A DNA stretch of 64,000 bases, taken from Halolactibacillus halophilus. Its GTDB lineage: Bacteria; Bacillota; Bacilli; Bacillales; Amphibacillaceae. How positions within the stretch are numbered: the first letter of the stretch is position 1; each line of letters starts with the position of its first letter. Under the pieces are notes generated by a model that did no database searches, was not told the DNA's origin, and saw only the letters and a program-made list of their open reading frames with translations. This document shows positions 1 through 8,542 of this stretch, one piece after another. The translations under genes were made by a program, and so were the position numbers. The stretch is taken from positions 62,001 to 126,000 of the forward strand of contig NZ_FOXC01000002.1 of assembly GCF_900115605.1 (NCBI RefSeq), in the 5' to 3' direction.

Positions 1-704
1 AGTTCTTGTTGCGACGTTTCCCTTACATTCACGGTGTCAATACTTTTACCACGACGAATAACCGTACAACGATCCGCTACTTGTTTAATTTCATCTAGTT
101 TGTGTGTAATAAGAATAATAGACTTACCTTCACTTACAAGTTTACGCATAATACTCATTAATTCTTGAATTTCTTGTGGAGTTAACACACCGGTAGGTTC
201 ATCAAAAATTAGAATATCTGCTCCACGATAAAGTGTTTTTAAAATTTCCACGCGTTGTTGCATACCAACTGTAATATTTTCCACAAGTTTCTTCGGATCA
301 ACACTTAACCCGTATCGATCTGATAATTCTTGTACTTGTTTATTAGCAGTGTCTTTATCCATAAAGCCAAAACGATGTTCTTCTTTACCAAGAACGATGT
401 TTTCTGTTACAGAAAACTTTTCCACTAACATAAAGTGTTGGTGAACCATTCCGATTCCTAAGTCATTCGCAACGTTAGGAGAAGAGATGGAAACATCTTG
501 ACCATTTACCCGTATCTGCCCTGATGTTGGTGTTAACAAACCTGAGAGCATATTCATTAGTGTCGATTTTCCTGCACCGTTTTCGCCTAATAAAGCATGT
601 ATTTCACCTTTTTTTACATCTAAGTGAATATTGTCATTCGCTTTAAATTCACCAAATTTCTTTGTGATGCCGATCATTTCAATAACTTTTTCTGATTGTA
701 CCAC
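1..704 (-). CDS. ABC transporter ATPase of a nucleoside-type importer, N-terminal part (partial)
   Basis: This is the cytoplasmic ATP-hydrolysing subunit of a Bmp-dependent (nucleoside/guanosine-type, NupO/YufO-like) importer. The gene runs off the left edge, so only about 234 residues of an expected ~510 (two fused ABC domains) are seen. Reading from position 704, Walker A GENGAGKST lies at about residues 40-48, a Q-loop follows within MVHQHFMLVEKF, the signature is VGMQQR near residue 147, and Walker B is LIFDEPTG near 165. The start is GTG, chosen because GGGAGG sits 8 nt upstream. The gene lies 118 nt downstream of the lipoprotein gene, so the two form a transport operon with the permeases expected beyond the edge. 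Family assignment is firm; nucleoside specificity is inferred from the motifs and the partner. Confidence 0.9.
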   Translation of the reverse strand, partial: MVQSEKVIEMIGITKKFGEFKANDNIHLDVKKGEIHALLGENGAGKSTLMNMLSGLLTPTSGQIRVNGQDVSISSPNVANDLGIGMVHQHFMLVEKFSVTENIVLGKEEHRFGFMDKDTANKQVQELSDRYGLSVDPKKLVENITVGMQQRVEILKTLYRGADILIFDEPTGVLTPQEIQELMSIMRKLVSEGKSIILITHKLDEIKQVADRCTVIRRGKSIDTVNVRETSQQE

Positions 705-780
705 TTGAAATCCCTCCCAATCTTTCTATCAGTCTTTCATTATTCATCATCATTACCATTAATGGGGTGTGATTATATAA

Positions 781-810
781 GTGAGCGCTAACCTGATGAT
801 TAGCGCTCAC
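781..810 (-). terminator. Intercistronic hairpin between binding protein and ATPase genes
   Basis: An 11-bp perfect stem (GTGAGCGCTAA, 781-791, with its complement at 800-810) and an 8-nt loop sit 12 nt past the lipoprotein stop codon. Only a T/A-rich stretch follows rather than a clean T-run. It may be a leaky terminator or a 3' stabiliser that keeps the lipoprotein message more abundant than the ATPase message. Confidence 0.55.
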
Positions 811-822
811 TGAAATCAAATC

Positions 823-1947
823 TTATTGTTCAGTGTAAGTAAACTCAGGTACTTCAATTGTTCCGTCAACAACTTCAGCACGCGCTGTTTCAACAGCTTC
901 CCATGCTTCGTCTGACATGTTACCACGAACAACATCAACACCATCTTCAGCTAATCCGTAAGCGATGTTTTCACCGCCAGGGAATCCTTCTTCAATTGTA
1001 AGGTTCGTTGCGTTAACAATCGCGTCACCAACACCTTTAATTGTAGATGTTAACGTGAAGTTTCCGCCTTCCCAATCACCTTCAGCTTCTTGGTCACGGT
1101 CAACACCAATAACCCAAATTTGGTTATCTGGATCTGACTCTAAACGGTTTCTTGCTTCAGTGAATACACCGTTACCTACAGCACCAGCTGCGTGGTAAAC
1201 AACGTCAGCGCCATTAGTATACATTGCAGCTGCAATTTGTTGACCAATACCAGCGTCTGCAAATGAGTTAGCATACTGAACGTCTACTTCAATGCTGTCA
1301 TCAACGTGAGCAACACCAGCTTCAAAACCAGTTTGGAAACGGTCAATAACCGCACCTTTTTGACCACCGACAAATCCAACTTTACCTGACTCAGTTGTAT
1401 GAGCGGCTGCAACACCTGCTAAGAATGCTGCTTCGTTATCACGGAAAGTTAAAGAGATAACATTTTCAACATCTGATACAGAGTCAACTAAACCAAAGTG
1501 TTGATCTGGATTAAGTTTTGCTACATCTTCAACAGCTTCTTGAAGTAAGTAACCAATACCGTAAATGATATCATAACCTTCAGCTAATGCTTGGTTGAAG
1601 TTAGGAATAAAGTCTGCAGAGTCATTTGATTGGTAGTAAGCGTATTGGTCATCTCCAGCACCAACTTCTTCACCCCAAGTTTGCATACCTTCCCAAGCTG
1701 ATTGGTTGAATGAACGGTCATCTACACCGCCTTCATCTGTAACCATTGCGATTTTAAACTCAGTTGATGCGCCTTCGTCACTTGAATCTTCATCATCAGT
1801 GCCTTCGTCACCTGTAGCATCTTCATTTTGCTCTGTGTCTTGATCTGTTTGATCGTCAGTTGACTCATCATCAGTTGAGCCACAAGCACCAAGTACTAAT
1901 ACAGCTGCGAATAAGACTGACAAGATTAACAATAATTTGTTCTTCAT
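823..1947 (-). CDS. nupN: Bmp-family nucleoside-binding lipoprotein of an ABC importer
   Basis: This is a membrane-anchored extracytoplasmic receptor that captures a nucleoside (guanosine in B. subtilis NupN) and delivers it to the importer. The 374-residue protein begins with a hydrophobic signal peptide and a lipobox LVLGAC, so the mature protein is expected to start at the lipid-modified Cys22. About 42 residues rich in Asp, Glu, Ser and Thr follow before the periplasmic-binding fold starts near residue 64 (FKIAMVTDEGGVDDRSFNQ, typical of the Bmp/Med family). The RBS GGGGG precedes the ATG. The ABC ATPase gene follows and a GntR-type regulator gene precedes. The acidic linker is unusually long and could reflect a salty or alkaline habitat. 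Ligand identity is inferred. Confidence 0.88.
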   Translation of the reverse strand: MKNKLLLILSVLFAAVLVLGACGSTDDESTDDQTDQDTEQNEDATGDEGTDDEDSSDEGASTEFKIAMVTDEGGVDDRSFNQSAWEGMQTWGEEVGAGDDQYAYYQSNDSADFIPNFNQALAEGYDIIYGIGYLLQEAVEDVAKLNPDQHFGLVDSVSDVENVISLTFRDNEAAFLAGVAAAHTTESGKVGFVGGQKGAVIDRFQTGFEAGVAHVDDSIEVDVQYANSFADAGIGQQIAAAMYTNGADVVYHAAGAVGNGVFTEARNRLESDPDNQIWVIGVDRDQEAEGDWEGGNFTLTSTIKGVGDAIVNATNLTIEEGFPGGENIAYGLAEDGVDVVRGNMSDEAWEAVETARAEVVDGTIEVPEFTYTEQ

Positions 1948-2022
1948 TTTGTTACCCCCATTTTCTGGTTAATTTTTTTGACCATTTAATTTTGTTTGTT
2001 ACTAAGATTTGAGTATGGCAAC

Positions 2023-2751
2023 TTAATCGGTGCGTTTTCTCACAACATGAAACTGGAAAGCATCGCTTTTGAAATAGTTAACTGAATAAAGTATCGGTTC
2101 ATGATCTTCTGTATAGTGCATTTGCCTTAGTAAGAGGAGTGCTTGATCAGGTCGGCAATTGAGTATGGCTGAAATTTTTTCATGAAAACCAATCGGTTCA
2201 ATGAAGGTTTCAGCATAATGTATGCGCTTACCTGTATGTTCCTCGATAAGTTTGAAAATCGAATCTTGCGAGTGAATTAATCCAATCGGTACAAGTTCGT
2301 GATCAATTTTATCGATGCAATACACCACCGGCTCACCATCTGCTGTTCTCACTCGTTCGACCCTTGCTAATGCTTGGACGTCCAACGAGTTAAATTGAGC
2401 TAAATCGCTCGCTGACGGCTTAACGACCTCAGCTGCGACAAATTGTGTACCCGGCAACTTACCTGCACGTTTAATCATGTCGGACACACTCCCTAGTTCT
2501 TCAATACCTGAAGAATAGATTGGTTTAGGATTAACAAAAATGCCATTCCCTAAGCGACGTGTGACCATATTTTCATCAACTAATTCTTCAATAACGGCTT
2601 CCATTGTTGTTCGTGACACATGATAGTTTGTTGCTAATTCATACAGAGGATGTAACCTTTCGTTTGGTGGGTAGACACCGTTCTCGATATCTTCCCGCAT
2701 TTTTGAAAGCGTTTCACCATATTCCTTACTGTCTAAATAATCTTTCGACAT
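2023..2751 (-). CDS. GntR/HutC-family transcriptional regulator (YmfC-like)
   Basis: The protein has an N-terminal winged helix (about residues 10-75, including HPLYELATNYHVSRTTMEAV and RRLGNGIFV) and a C-terminal UTRA effector-binding domain (about 95-240). Length, 242 residues, is normal for HutC-type GntR regulators. Such proteins bind small metabolites and usually repress neighbouring genes. It lies between ftsK and the nucleoside importer, as ymfC follows spoIIIE in B. subtilis, so the importer 75 nt downstream is the likely target. The RBS GGGGG precedes the ATG. The effector cannot be read from the sequence. Confidence 0.85.
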   Translation of the reverse strand: MSKDYLDSKEYGETLSKMREDIENGVYPPNERLHPLYELATNYHVSRTTMEAVIEELVDENMVTRRLGNGIFVNPKPIYSSGIEELGSVSDMIKRAGKLPGTQFVAAEVVKPSASDLAQFNSLDVQALARVERVRTADGEPVVYCIDKIDHELVPIGLIHSQDSIFKLIEEHTGKRIHYAETFIEPIGFHEKISAILNCRPDQALLLLRQMHYTEDHEPILYSVNYFKSDAFQFHVVRKRTD

Positions 2752-2784
2752 GTTTCATCCCCCAGTAACATAAAACAAAATGAT

Positions 2785-2804
2785 TGGTCACTAACAATAT
2801 ACCA
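2785..2804. promoter_or_regulatory. Possible GntR-type operator upstream of the regulator
   Basis: An imperfect inverted repeat TGGT-N12-ACCA lies 34 nt upstream of the regulator's start codon. HutC-type regulators often bind short dyads in their own promoters. The match is only four bases per arm, so this is weak. Confidence 0.22.
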
Positions 2805-2872
2805 CTTTAGCCATAAGAAATAAACACAAAAATACGAAAAAGATGTCTTTTCTACTAATCTAAATTATACGA

Positions 2873-5221
2873 TTAGTCTGACAACTCCTGCATAAGGACA
2901 ATTCTAGGCTTCGATCCTTCATGTGGACCGACAATATTATTTGCTTCCATTTCATCAATTAAACGTGCTGCACGATTATAGCCAATGCGGAATCGACGTT
3001 GTAACATTGACACACTTGCTGTCTGCATCTCAACAACTAACTGAACAGCTTCTGGATAGAGCACATCTTCACTTGACGCTTTTGATTCATCTACTTCATC
3101 AGGAATCATCTCGGCTTGATAATTGGCTTTTTGTTGCTCAATACAATAATCGACAACCGCTTCGACTTCTTCATCTGATAGAAAAGCGCCTTGAATTCGG
3201 GTAGGTTTTGATGCACCGACTGGCATAAATAACATATCACCTCGTCCGAGTAACTTTTCTGCCCCGCCGCTATCAAGAATCGTGCGAGAATCTGTTTGCG
3301 ATGACACACTAAAGGCAATTCGTGACGGAATGTTCGCTTTAATGACGCCTGTAATGACATCGACACTTGGTCGTTGCGTGGCGATAATTAAGTGAATCCC
3401 AGCTGCACGTGCCATTTGAGCGAGTCTTGTAATCGCGTCTTCTACTTCATTAGAGGCGACCATCATCAAATCTGCCAATTCATCAACTAAGACAACAATA
3501 TAAGGTAGAAGTGGTTGTTCCTCTTCCTCTGTATCAACGGTTTGATTGTATTTTTTAATATAGTTATTATAACCTTCAATATTTCGATTGCCCGTATCTG
3601 AGAATAAGTCATAGCGTCGTTCCATTTCATTGACAACTTTTTTAAGCGCTTGTGCCGCTTTTTTAGGGTCAGTGACTACAGGCGTCAGTAAGTGCGGAAT
3701 TCCGTTATAGACATTCAATTCGACTTTTTTCGGGTCGATCATCATTAACTTTACTTGATGTGGTTTTGCGCGCATCAAAATACTAATAATAATCCCATTA
3801 ATACAAACACTCTTCCCACTTCCAGTAGCTCCAGCGACGAGTAAGTGCGGCATTTTATTCAACTCATGGACAACAGCTTCCCCTGAGATGTCGCGTCCCA
3901 AGATAAACGATAAGACCGCCTCATCAGATAGTTTTTTCGCTTCAAATACCTCACGCATCGTTACCATGGATACTTCTTGATTTGGCACTTCGATACCAAC
4001 TGCTGATTTACCCGGAATCGGTGCTTCAATACGGATATCTTTTGCGGCCAAGGCTAGCGCCAGGTCGTCATGCAGGTTCACGATTTTACTTACCTTCACC
4101 CCTGCTTCAGGATAGACTTCATACTTCGTGACAGCTGGACCGACATGTACCCGGGTCACTTTAGCCTTTACTCCAAATGATTCAAACGTTGTTTCTAATT
4201 TTCTTACAATTTCTTGAATCTTGCCTTTTTCCTGAGACTTTTTCTTTTGCGCAGGCGCTTCAAGTAAAGTGACGGGTGGCAAGACATAAGCCATGTTTTC
4301 TTTTTCTGTCATCGGTTCGACTTGGGCTTCTTTTTCTATATCAGATGTCACACCGTCTGTTTTTATAGATGCTTTATCATTGTCATGATTAGTGTTTTTT
4401 AGTTGTTTTTCTTCTATATCTGAAAATGGAAACACACCTTGGGCCTCAGAAGCATCATCATGATAGTGAACATCAGTAAAATCTTCAATAACCGGTTCCT
4501 TTATTTCCACTTTTGCTTCAGATTGTTGCTTTTGTTTCGACTTTTGTGTTGCTGATGTTTGCTCGCGCTCTTTTGATTTACGGGTAAGGATCTGTTTTTT
4601 TTCTTTTAGAAACTGAATAGCGTTAGAAGCTTTATTAATGATATATTCAAAAAAAGATTTAAGTGAAAAATCAAACATAAACACAAACGAAATAATCATC
4701 AAAAAGACCGCTAAAAAGACCGAACCTGCTAGCGATAATAATTTGTAGGTGAGGCTAAGTAAAATGGCACCTACCATACCACCACCTAAGTTTTGGCTTG
4801 TCATTTCTCCTTGTCTGTAGGCATTAAATTGGTCAAACGAATGCCCAATAATCGATAGATCATGCGTTAGCATCCATTCACGATATACTAAAGCGTGCGT
4901 CAATAACATGAGCGACACTAAAAAGATAAACAAACCTAAAAAGCGTCTTGAAAAAAAATCTGGAAAACGTTGTTTAATCATCATATATAACCCTAAAGCA
5001 AGTAAGCTTAACGGGATAAGGCTATACCAAAAGCCGAATAAAAAGCGAAAACTCGTCACTAAAAATAAAGGAATAATCCCTTCGCTGAGCGACCAGGCTC
5101 CACTACCAAAGACAGCTAACAGGATGAAACCCAAACCATACAATTCATATTTAAATGTTTCGGATATTGTTTTTTTGGATGTTTTTGATTTGCGTTTTGA
5201 TTTTGTTTTTTTATTTGTCAT
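2873..5221 (-). CDS. ftsK: DNA translocase FtsK/SpoIIIE
   Basis: This is a septum-located ATP-driven motor that moves chromosomal DNA out of the closing division septum. About four membrane helices fill roughly residues 25-185. A polar, Lys/Gln/Glu-rich linker (about 200-325) leads to the motor, with Walker A GATGSGKS near residue 465 and [11 protein letters not shown] as the Walker B region. The C-terminal gamma winged helix ([18 protein letters not shown]) reads DNA polarity. The ATG at 5221 (782 residues) is chosen because GGGAGGG lies 6 nt upstream. An in-frame ATG 15 nt earlier overlaps this RBS and is unlikely to be used. The size and four-helix layout favour the SpoIIIE type over soluble SftA. 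In B. subtilis tepA and rnjB lie upstream; here dapG does. Confidence 0.95.
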   Translation of the reverse strand: MTNKKTKSKRKSKTSKKTISETFKYELYGLGFILLAVFGSGAWSLSEGIIPLFLVTSFRFLFGFWYSLIPLSLLALGLYMMIKQRFPDFFSRRFLGLFIFLVSLMLLTHALVYREWMLTHDLSIIGHSFDQFNAYRQGEMTSQNLGGGMVGAILLSLTYKLLSLAGSVFLAVFLMIISFVFMFDFSLKSFFEYIINKASNAIQFLKEKKQILTRKSKEREQTSATQKSKQKQQSEAKVEIKEPVIEDFTDVHYHDDASEAQGVFPFSDIEEKQLKNTNHDNDKASIKTDGVTSDIEKEAQVEPMTEKENMAYVLPPVTLLEAPAQKKKSQEKGKIQEIVRKLETTFESFGVKAKVTRVHVGPAVTKYEVYPEAGVKVSKIVNLHDDLALALAAKDIRIEAPIPGKSAVGIEVPNQEVSMVTMREVFEAKKLSDEAVLSFILGRDISGEAVVHELNKMPHLLVAGATGSGKSVCINGIIISILMRAKPHQVKLMMIDPKKVELNVYNGIPHLLTPVVTDPKKAAQALKKVVNEMERRYDLFSDTGNRNIEGYNNYIKKYNQTVDTEEEEQPLLPYIVVLVDELADLMMVASNEVEDAITRLAQMARAAGIHLIIATQRPSVDVITGVIKANIPSRIAFSVSSQTDSRTILDSGGAEKLLGRGDMLFMPVGASKPTRIQGAFLSDEEVEAVVDYCIEQQKANYQAEMIPDEVDESKASSEDVLYPEAVQLVVEMQTASVSMLQRRFRIGYNRAARLIDEMEANNIVGPHEGSKPRIVLMQELSD

Positions 5222-5243
5222 GCTAATCCCTCCCATCTTGTCT

Positions 5244-5252
5244 ATTATACCA
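5244..5252 (-). promoter_or_regulatory. Extended -10 promoter for ftsK
   Basis: The minus strand reads TGGTATAAT, a perfect -10 hexamer with the TGn extension, 22 nt upstream of the ftsK start codon. No well-spaced -35 is present; the nearest TTGCAC is 21 nt away. That is acceptable for an extended -10 sigma-A promoter. Confidence 0.6.
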
Positions 5253-5417
5253 TAATTAATCTCGGCGATTGTGCAACAAATAATGCGCAGTTAATGACTA
5301 CTGAGATTAAACTATCTCTACCTAGCATTCTCATGAATCTTTGAGTAAGGTGTCTTCTCGCTCTAAAACAATAAATCTGTTACCTTTACTATATACGATG
5401 ATTGCAATTAAACCAGC

Positions 5418-5447
5418 AAAAAAGCGAATCGATTGATTCGCTTTAAT
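5418..5447 (-). terminator. Rho-independent terminator after dapG
   Basis: A 10-bp perfect stem (AAAGCGAATC, 5421-5430, with 5435-5444) and a 4-nt loop lie directly after the dapG stop. On the minus strand the stem ends in six T residues. Confidence 0.85.
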
Positions 5448-5448
5448 G

Positions 5449-6675
5449 TTATAACCAAGATTTATCCGTTAATTCAAATGCTTCATGTAAGGCATTGACT
5501 GCTTCTCTCACATCATCTTCTTTTACAAGAACCCAGATTGTCGTATGACTATCAGCTGATTGTAAGATTTCAATTTCTTTCTCTCTTAAACTCCGAACAA
5601 TCCGCGCTGTTACACCTGGTACACCCGTCATACCCGCTCCAACGACGCTAACTTTTGCGCAGTTTAGTGTTTTTACGGGATGATAACCAAGTGTTTGAAT
5701 AATATCAATCGCTTTATCACTAAGGATATCAGGTACAGTAAACCTTAGCCCACCCGGAAACATATTAATAAAGTCGACCGAAATACCGGCATCAGCCAAA
5801 GCGCCAAAAACATCCGCATGAAGCATTTCAAAATCCGAGTTGGTTTCTATTTTAATTTGTGCAATACCAGTGATCTGTGCAATACCGGTGATAAGCCGGT
5901 CAGTAATATCACGCCCGAGCGTCTGATTAATCGCACCGGTAACAAGGGTACCGACATTTGTCGTTTGTGTCGAACGCACGCGTAACGGCACTTTCCCTTG
6001 CATCGCAATTTCCACCGCGCGAGGGTGGACAACCTTCGCCCCTTGATAGGCTAAGTTGACAATTTCGTTATAAGTCACAACATCAAGTGTTCGTGCACCC
6101 GGTACGAGGCGGGGATCGGCTGTTTTAATGCCGTCTACATCGGTAAAGATATCGACATAGTCAGCATTTAAACTTGCCCCAAGCGCGGCAGCTGACGTAT
6201 CACTGCCACCTCGGCCAAGTGTTGTTATATCTCCCTCTCTCGTCTGACCTTGAAAACCAGTCACGACAACAACATCAACAGATTCTAACTCCTCTACTAA
6301 GCGAGTTGTATCCATTTCGACAATTTTAGCTTGTGTAAAGTCATCGGTTGTAATGAAGCCTGCTTGCACGCCCGTTAAGGTTGTCGCTGTTAGGCCTGAT
6401 TTTTTCAACTGATTAGAGAAGACGACCGCTGATAGTACTTCTCCGCATGATAGTAGTAAATCATACTCTCGATTTGAAATTGCATGGTTAGGGTAATCAA
6501 CCAATGTTAATAATGCATCCGTCGCATAAGGGTCAGGAAGTCGCCCCATCGCCGAAACAACGACAACAACTTTGTATCCATCCTCTTTAGCTGCTTGAAT
6601 ATGCTTAATTGCTTGTATTCGGGTTGATTCATCTCTAACAGATGTTCCACCAAATTTTTGAACAACGATTTTCAT
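5449..6675 (-). CDS. dapG: Aspartate kinase (DapG-type, alpha and beta from one gene)
   Basis: This cytoplasmic enzyme phosphorylates L-aspartate in the first step of lysine, diaminopimelate, threonine and methionine synthesis. The kinase domain opens with VVQKFGGTSV (residues 3-12). Two ACT domains follow (about 265-408), which bind the feedback inhibitor, diaminopimelate in B. subtilis DapG. Length is 408 residues against about 404 in B. subtilis. The RBS AGAGGTG precedes the ATG, and asd lies 14 nt upstream, so the two are co-transcribed. A six-residue tandem repeat ITGIAQ-ITGIAQ sits at the kinase/ACT junction and comes from a near-perfect 18-bp duplication (5858-5893). The usual downstream dapA is absent. 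Confidence 0.93.
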   Translation of the reverse strand: MKIVVQKFGGTSVRDESTRIQAIKHIQAAKEDGYKVVVVVSAMGRLPDPYATDALLTLVDYPNHAISNREYDLLLSCGEVLSAVVFSNQLKKSGLTATTLTGVQAGFITTDDFTQAKIVEMDTTRLVEELESVDVVVVTGFQGQTREGDITTLGRGGSDTSAAALGASLNADYVDIFTDVDGIKTADPRLVPGARTLDVVTYNEIVNLAYQGAKVVHPRAVEIAMQGKVPLRVRSTQTTNVGTLVTGAINQTLGRDITDRLITGIAQITGIAQIKIETNSDFEMLHADVFGALADAGISVDFINMFPGGLRFTVPDILSDKAIDIIQTLGYHPVKTLNCAKVSVVGAGMTGVPGVTARIVRSLREKEIEILQSADSHTTIWVLVKEDDVREAVNALHEAFELTDKSWL

Positions 6676-6689
6676 AGGACACCTCTAAT

Positions 6690-7733
6690 TTATAACCAAT
6701 TATTTTTGACGAGTGATTCTGCAATTTGAACAGAATTCCACGCCGCTCCTTTTAATAGGTTATCAGAAACAATCCACATATGATAGCCATTTTCTTGATT
6801 TAAATCTTTTCTGATTCTTCCAACAAATACATCCGGTAAACCCGCGGCTGAAAGCGGCGTTGGGTAAAGCTGCTCTTCTGGCTGATCCTGTAGTGTCAGT
6901 CCATCACTTGAGGCAAGCAATGTTTTAACCTCTTCAACTGAAGGTGTTGCATCTAGCTCCACATAGACACTCTCAGCGTGTGAAGTAAATACCGGCAATC
7001 TGACACATGTCGCAGCGACATTAATGGTATCGTCATGCATGATTTTTTTCGTTTCATTGATCATTTTCATTTCTTCAAATGTATAGCCATTCTCTGTAAA
7101 GACATCAATTTGTGGTAAGGCATTAAAAGCAATCGGATAATGTTTATCTTCGCCTTTTACCGGCAATAATTCAGCTTTCATATCATCACCGTTTAAAAAG
7201 TCTTCAGCTTGAGTTTTGAGTTCTTCAATCGCTTCTGCCCCTGAGCCTGATACAGCTTGATACGTTGATACAATGATACGCTTTAAGCCATACTTTGCTT
7301 TAAGCGGCTGCAGTGCTGCTACCATTTGAATTGTCGAACAGTTCGGGTTCGCAATGATACCTTGATGTTCTTTAATGTCTGTTTCATTGACTTCAGGTAC
7401 GACTAGTGGTACCCCTTCATCCATTCTAAAGGCGCTTGTGTTATCAACAACAACTGCACCACGTTTAACTGCTTCTGGGGCAAACTTTTTTGAAACGCCG
7501 CCCCCAGCTGAAAATAACGCAATATCAATATCTTCAAATGATTCTGGTGTTGCTTCTTCAACCGTATACGTTTGATTATTATACGTTAACGTCTTACCAG
7601 CCGAGCGCTTTGACGATAACAGTTTTAATTCATTGATGGGGAATTTGCGTTTTGCTAAAGTTTCTAACATCTTTTGACCAACGGCGCCCGTTGCACCAAC
7701 GATAGCGACATTATACGTTTGTTGATTTGACAT
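6690..7733 (-). CDS. asd: Aspartate-semialdehyde dehydrogenase
   Basis: The enzyme reduces aspartyl phosphate to aspartate semialdehyde with NADPH, the second step of the aspartate pathway that feeds cell-wall diaminopimelate and lysine. The N-terminal nucleotide-binding motif is VGATGAVG (residues 12-19). The catalytic cysteine is Cys132 in NPNCSTIQ. Length, 347 residues, is standard. The RBS GGGAG lies about 10 nt before the ATG. It is first in an asd-dapG operon with its own likely promoter at 7776-7784. The preceding spoVF (dpaA, dpaB) genes of B. subtilis are missing. Confidence 0.95.
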   Translation of the reverse strand: MSNQQTYNVAIVGATGAVGQKMLETLAKRKFPINELKLLSSKRSAGKTLTYNNQTYTVEEATPESFEDIDIALFSAGGGVSKKFAPEAVKRGAVVVDNTSAFRMDEGVPLVVPEVNETDIKEHQGIIANPNCSTIQMVAALQPLKAKYGLKRIIVSTYQAVSGSGAEAIEELKTQAEDFLNGDDMKAELLPVKGEDKHYPIAFNALPQIDVFTENGYTFEEMKMINETKKIMHDDTINVAATCVRLPVFTSHAESVYVELDATPSVEEVKTLLASSDGLTLQDQPEEQLYPTPLSAAGLPDVFVGRIRKDLNQENGYHMWIVSDNLLKGAAWNSVQIAESLVKNNWL

Positions 7734-7775
7734 AATTCACTCTCTCCCTTGCAAGCTAGTTCAATTTTAATCTCT

Positions 7776-7784
7776 ATTTTAACA
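7776..7784 (-). promoter_or_regulatory. Likely extended -10 promoter for asd-dapG
   Basis: The minus strand reads TGTTAAAAT, a TGn-extended -10 (TAAAAT, five of six matches), 43 nt upstream of the asd start. No convincing -35 is present. Confidence 0.5.
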
Positions 7785-7815
7785 TACATCCTTTAGTGAA
7801 TCATATAGATTTTTG

Positions 7816-7830
7816 ATATTTGTGAAAATT
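7816..7830. promoter_or_regulatory. Weak CodY-box-like sequence upstream of asd
   Basis: ATATTTGTGAAAATT matches 12 of 15 bases of the CodY consensus AATTTTCWGAAAATT. It lies just upstream of where the asd -35 region would be. Matches at this level are common in AT-rich DNA, so this is a candidate only. Confidence 0.3.
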
Positions 7831-8042
7831 AAATCTTTTACTAATCTTAACGAAAGATAGCCAGAAATTATATATTCGTTCATGCCTACGCTAATGTTGG
7901 CGGTCGTTTAAGAAAATCTCACCTACCACCATATTCTATTTAGCAGTTACACCTGTTTATAAAACTTAGGCAAGAAGGTTCCTTGAAACCCGTTAGCATT
8001 TAAGTGGCGGGTAATTGACTATTTAAAAATATAATGTCAGCG

Positions 8043-8282
8043 TTATGCACAACAATAAATAGCCTTATCAAAAGCATCTTCTGGAATATATATAATCCCA
8101 TCTTTAATTTTATAAGGTATGTTATTATCTTCTAACAACTCTGTAGCATTACTTTCTTTTAATAACTCTCCCCACTCTGCATAATCCCCAGTATATTCTT
8201 TTTTATAATCCAAAAATAGTAAAAATACAATTAAGAAGGCTAAAAAAATTAAACCGAATTTTTTTAAGAAATTAACAATCAT
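8043..8282 (-). CDS. Small single-pass membrane protein with a C-terminal RBM-like module (unrecognised)
   Basis: I do not recognise this gene. The ATG at 8282 gives 79 residues and is chosen because GGAGG lies 9 nt upstream; the longer frame begins before this RBS. Residues 1-25 form one hydrophobic helix (IVNFLKKFGLIFLAFLIVFL). The remaining tail, probably outside the membrane, ends in LLEDNNIPYKIKDGIIYIPE and AFDKAIYCCA. This resembles the beta-alpha-beta ring-building motif of FliF/YscJ proteins: the FliF encoded in this window has GIEHEVRDGGTTIYVPKGQ at the matching place. Two adjacent cysteines precede the final alanine. A membrane-tethered interaction domain is plausible; no function can be assigned. 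The gene stands alone between pnp and asd, with its own hairpin-bearing leader. Confidence 0.65.
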   Translation of the reverse strand: MIVNFLKKFGLIFLAFLIVFLLFLDYKKEYTGDYAEWGELLKESNATELLEDNNIPYKIKDGIIYIPEDAFDKAIYCCA

Positions 8283-8330
8283 CAACTTCAACCTCCATTT
8301 CATAATCCAACGTGATCTTTACAAAGAACT

Positions 8331-8368
8331 TTAATAACCGTTGCCCGAACACGGGAAACGGTTATTAA
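8331..8368 (-). other. Long hairpin in the leader of the small membrane protein gene
   Basis: A 12-bp perfect stem (TTAATAACCGTT, 8331-8342, with 8357-8368) is followed by one mismatch and an inner 4-bp CCCG/CGGG stem closing an AACA loop. It lies 48 nt upstream of the small gene's start and has no T-run after it, so a simple terminator is unlikely. It could be a regulatory leader structure or the trace of a mobile repeat. Confidence 0.55.
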
Positions 8369-8466
8369 CTGTACTCGAAAACCCCTCGCTCACGCCATTA
8401 ATTGTATGATGATGTATATATGTAACTAATGCTGGTTTCTACATTCAGACAGAAGCAACACTAAAT

Positions 8467-8472
8467 ATTATA
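8467..8472 (-). promoter_or_regulatory. Possible -10 element for the small membrane protein gene
   Basis: The minus strand reads TATAAT shortly after the pnp terminator and 184 nt upstream of the small gene's start. No good -35 is found. If it is active, the transcript has a leader of roughly 175 nt that contains the hairpin at 8331-8368. Confidence 0.35.
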
Positions 8473-8493
8473 CAACCTATTATATAACCCAAA

Positions 8494-8521
8494 AGAACAG
8501 AAGTCATTAGACTTCTGTTCT
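8494..8521 (-). terminator. Rho-independent terminator after pnp
   Basis: A 12-bp perfect stem (AGAACAGAAGTC, 8494-8505, with 8510-8521) and a 4-nt loop are followed on the minus strand by TTTT. The stem starts 21 nt past the pnp stop codon. Confidence 0.85.
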
Positions 8522-8542
8522 AAATTGACTGATCAACTCAGT

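Larger units (their letters stand above)
7734..8042. other. Non-coding gap between the small membrane protein gene and asd
   Basis: This 309-nt stretch holds the likely asd promoter near its left end and a weak CodY-like box. A 6-bp stem with a 20-nt loop (7899-7904 with 7925-7930) is also present. I see no open reading frame with an RBS and no recognisable lysine riboswitch. The rest is AT-rich and featureless, and could include remnants of the genes deleted here relative to B. subtilis. Confidence 0.5.

Noticed and set aside
7734-8042. Lysine riboswitch upstream of asd
   Set aside because: I looked for the conserved L-box core and terminator pair and did not find them; only one short stem with a large loop is present.
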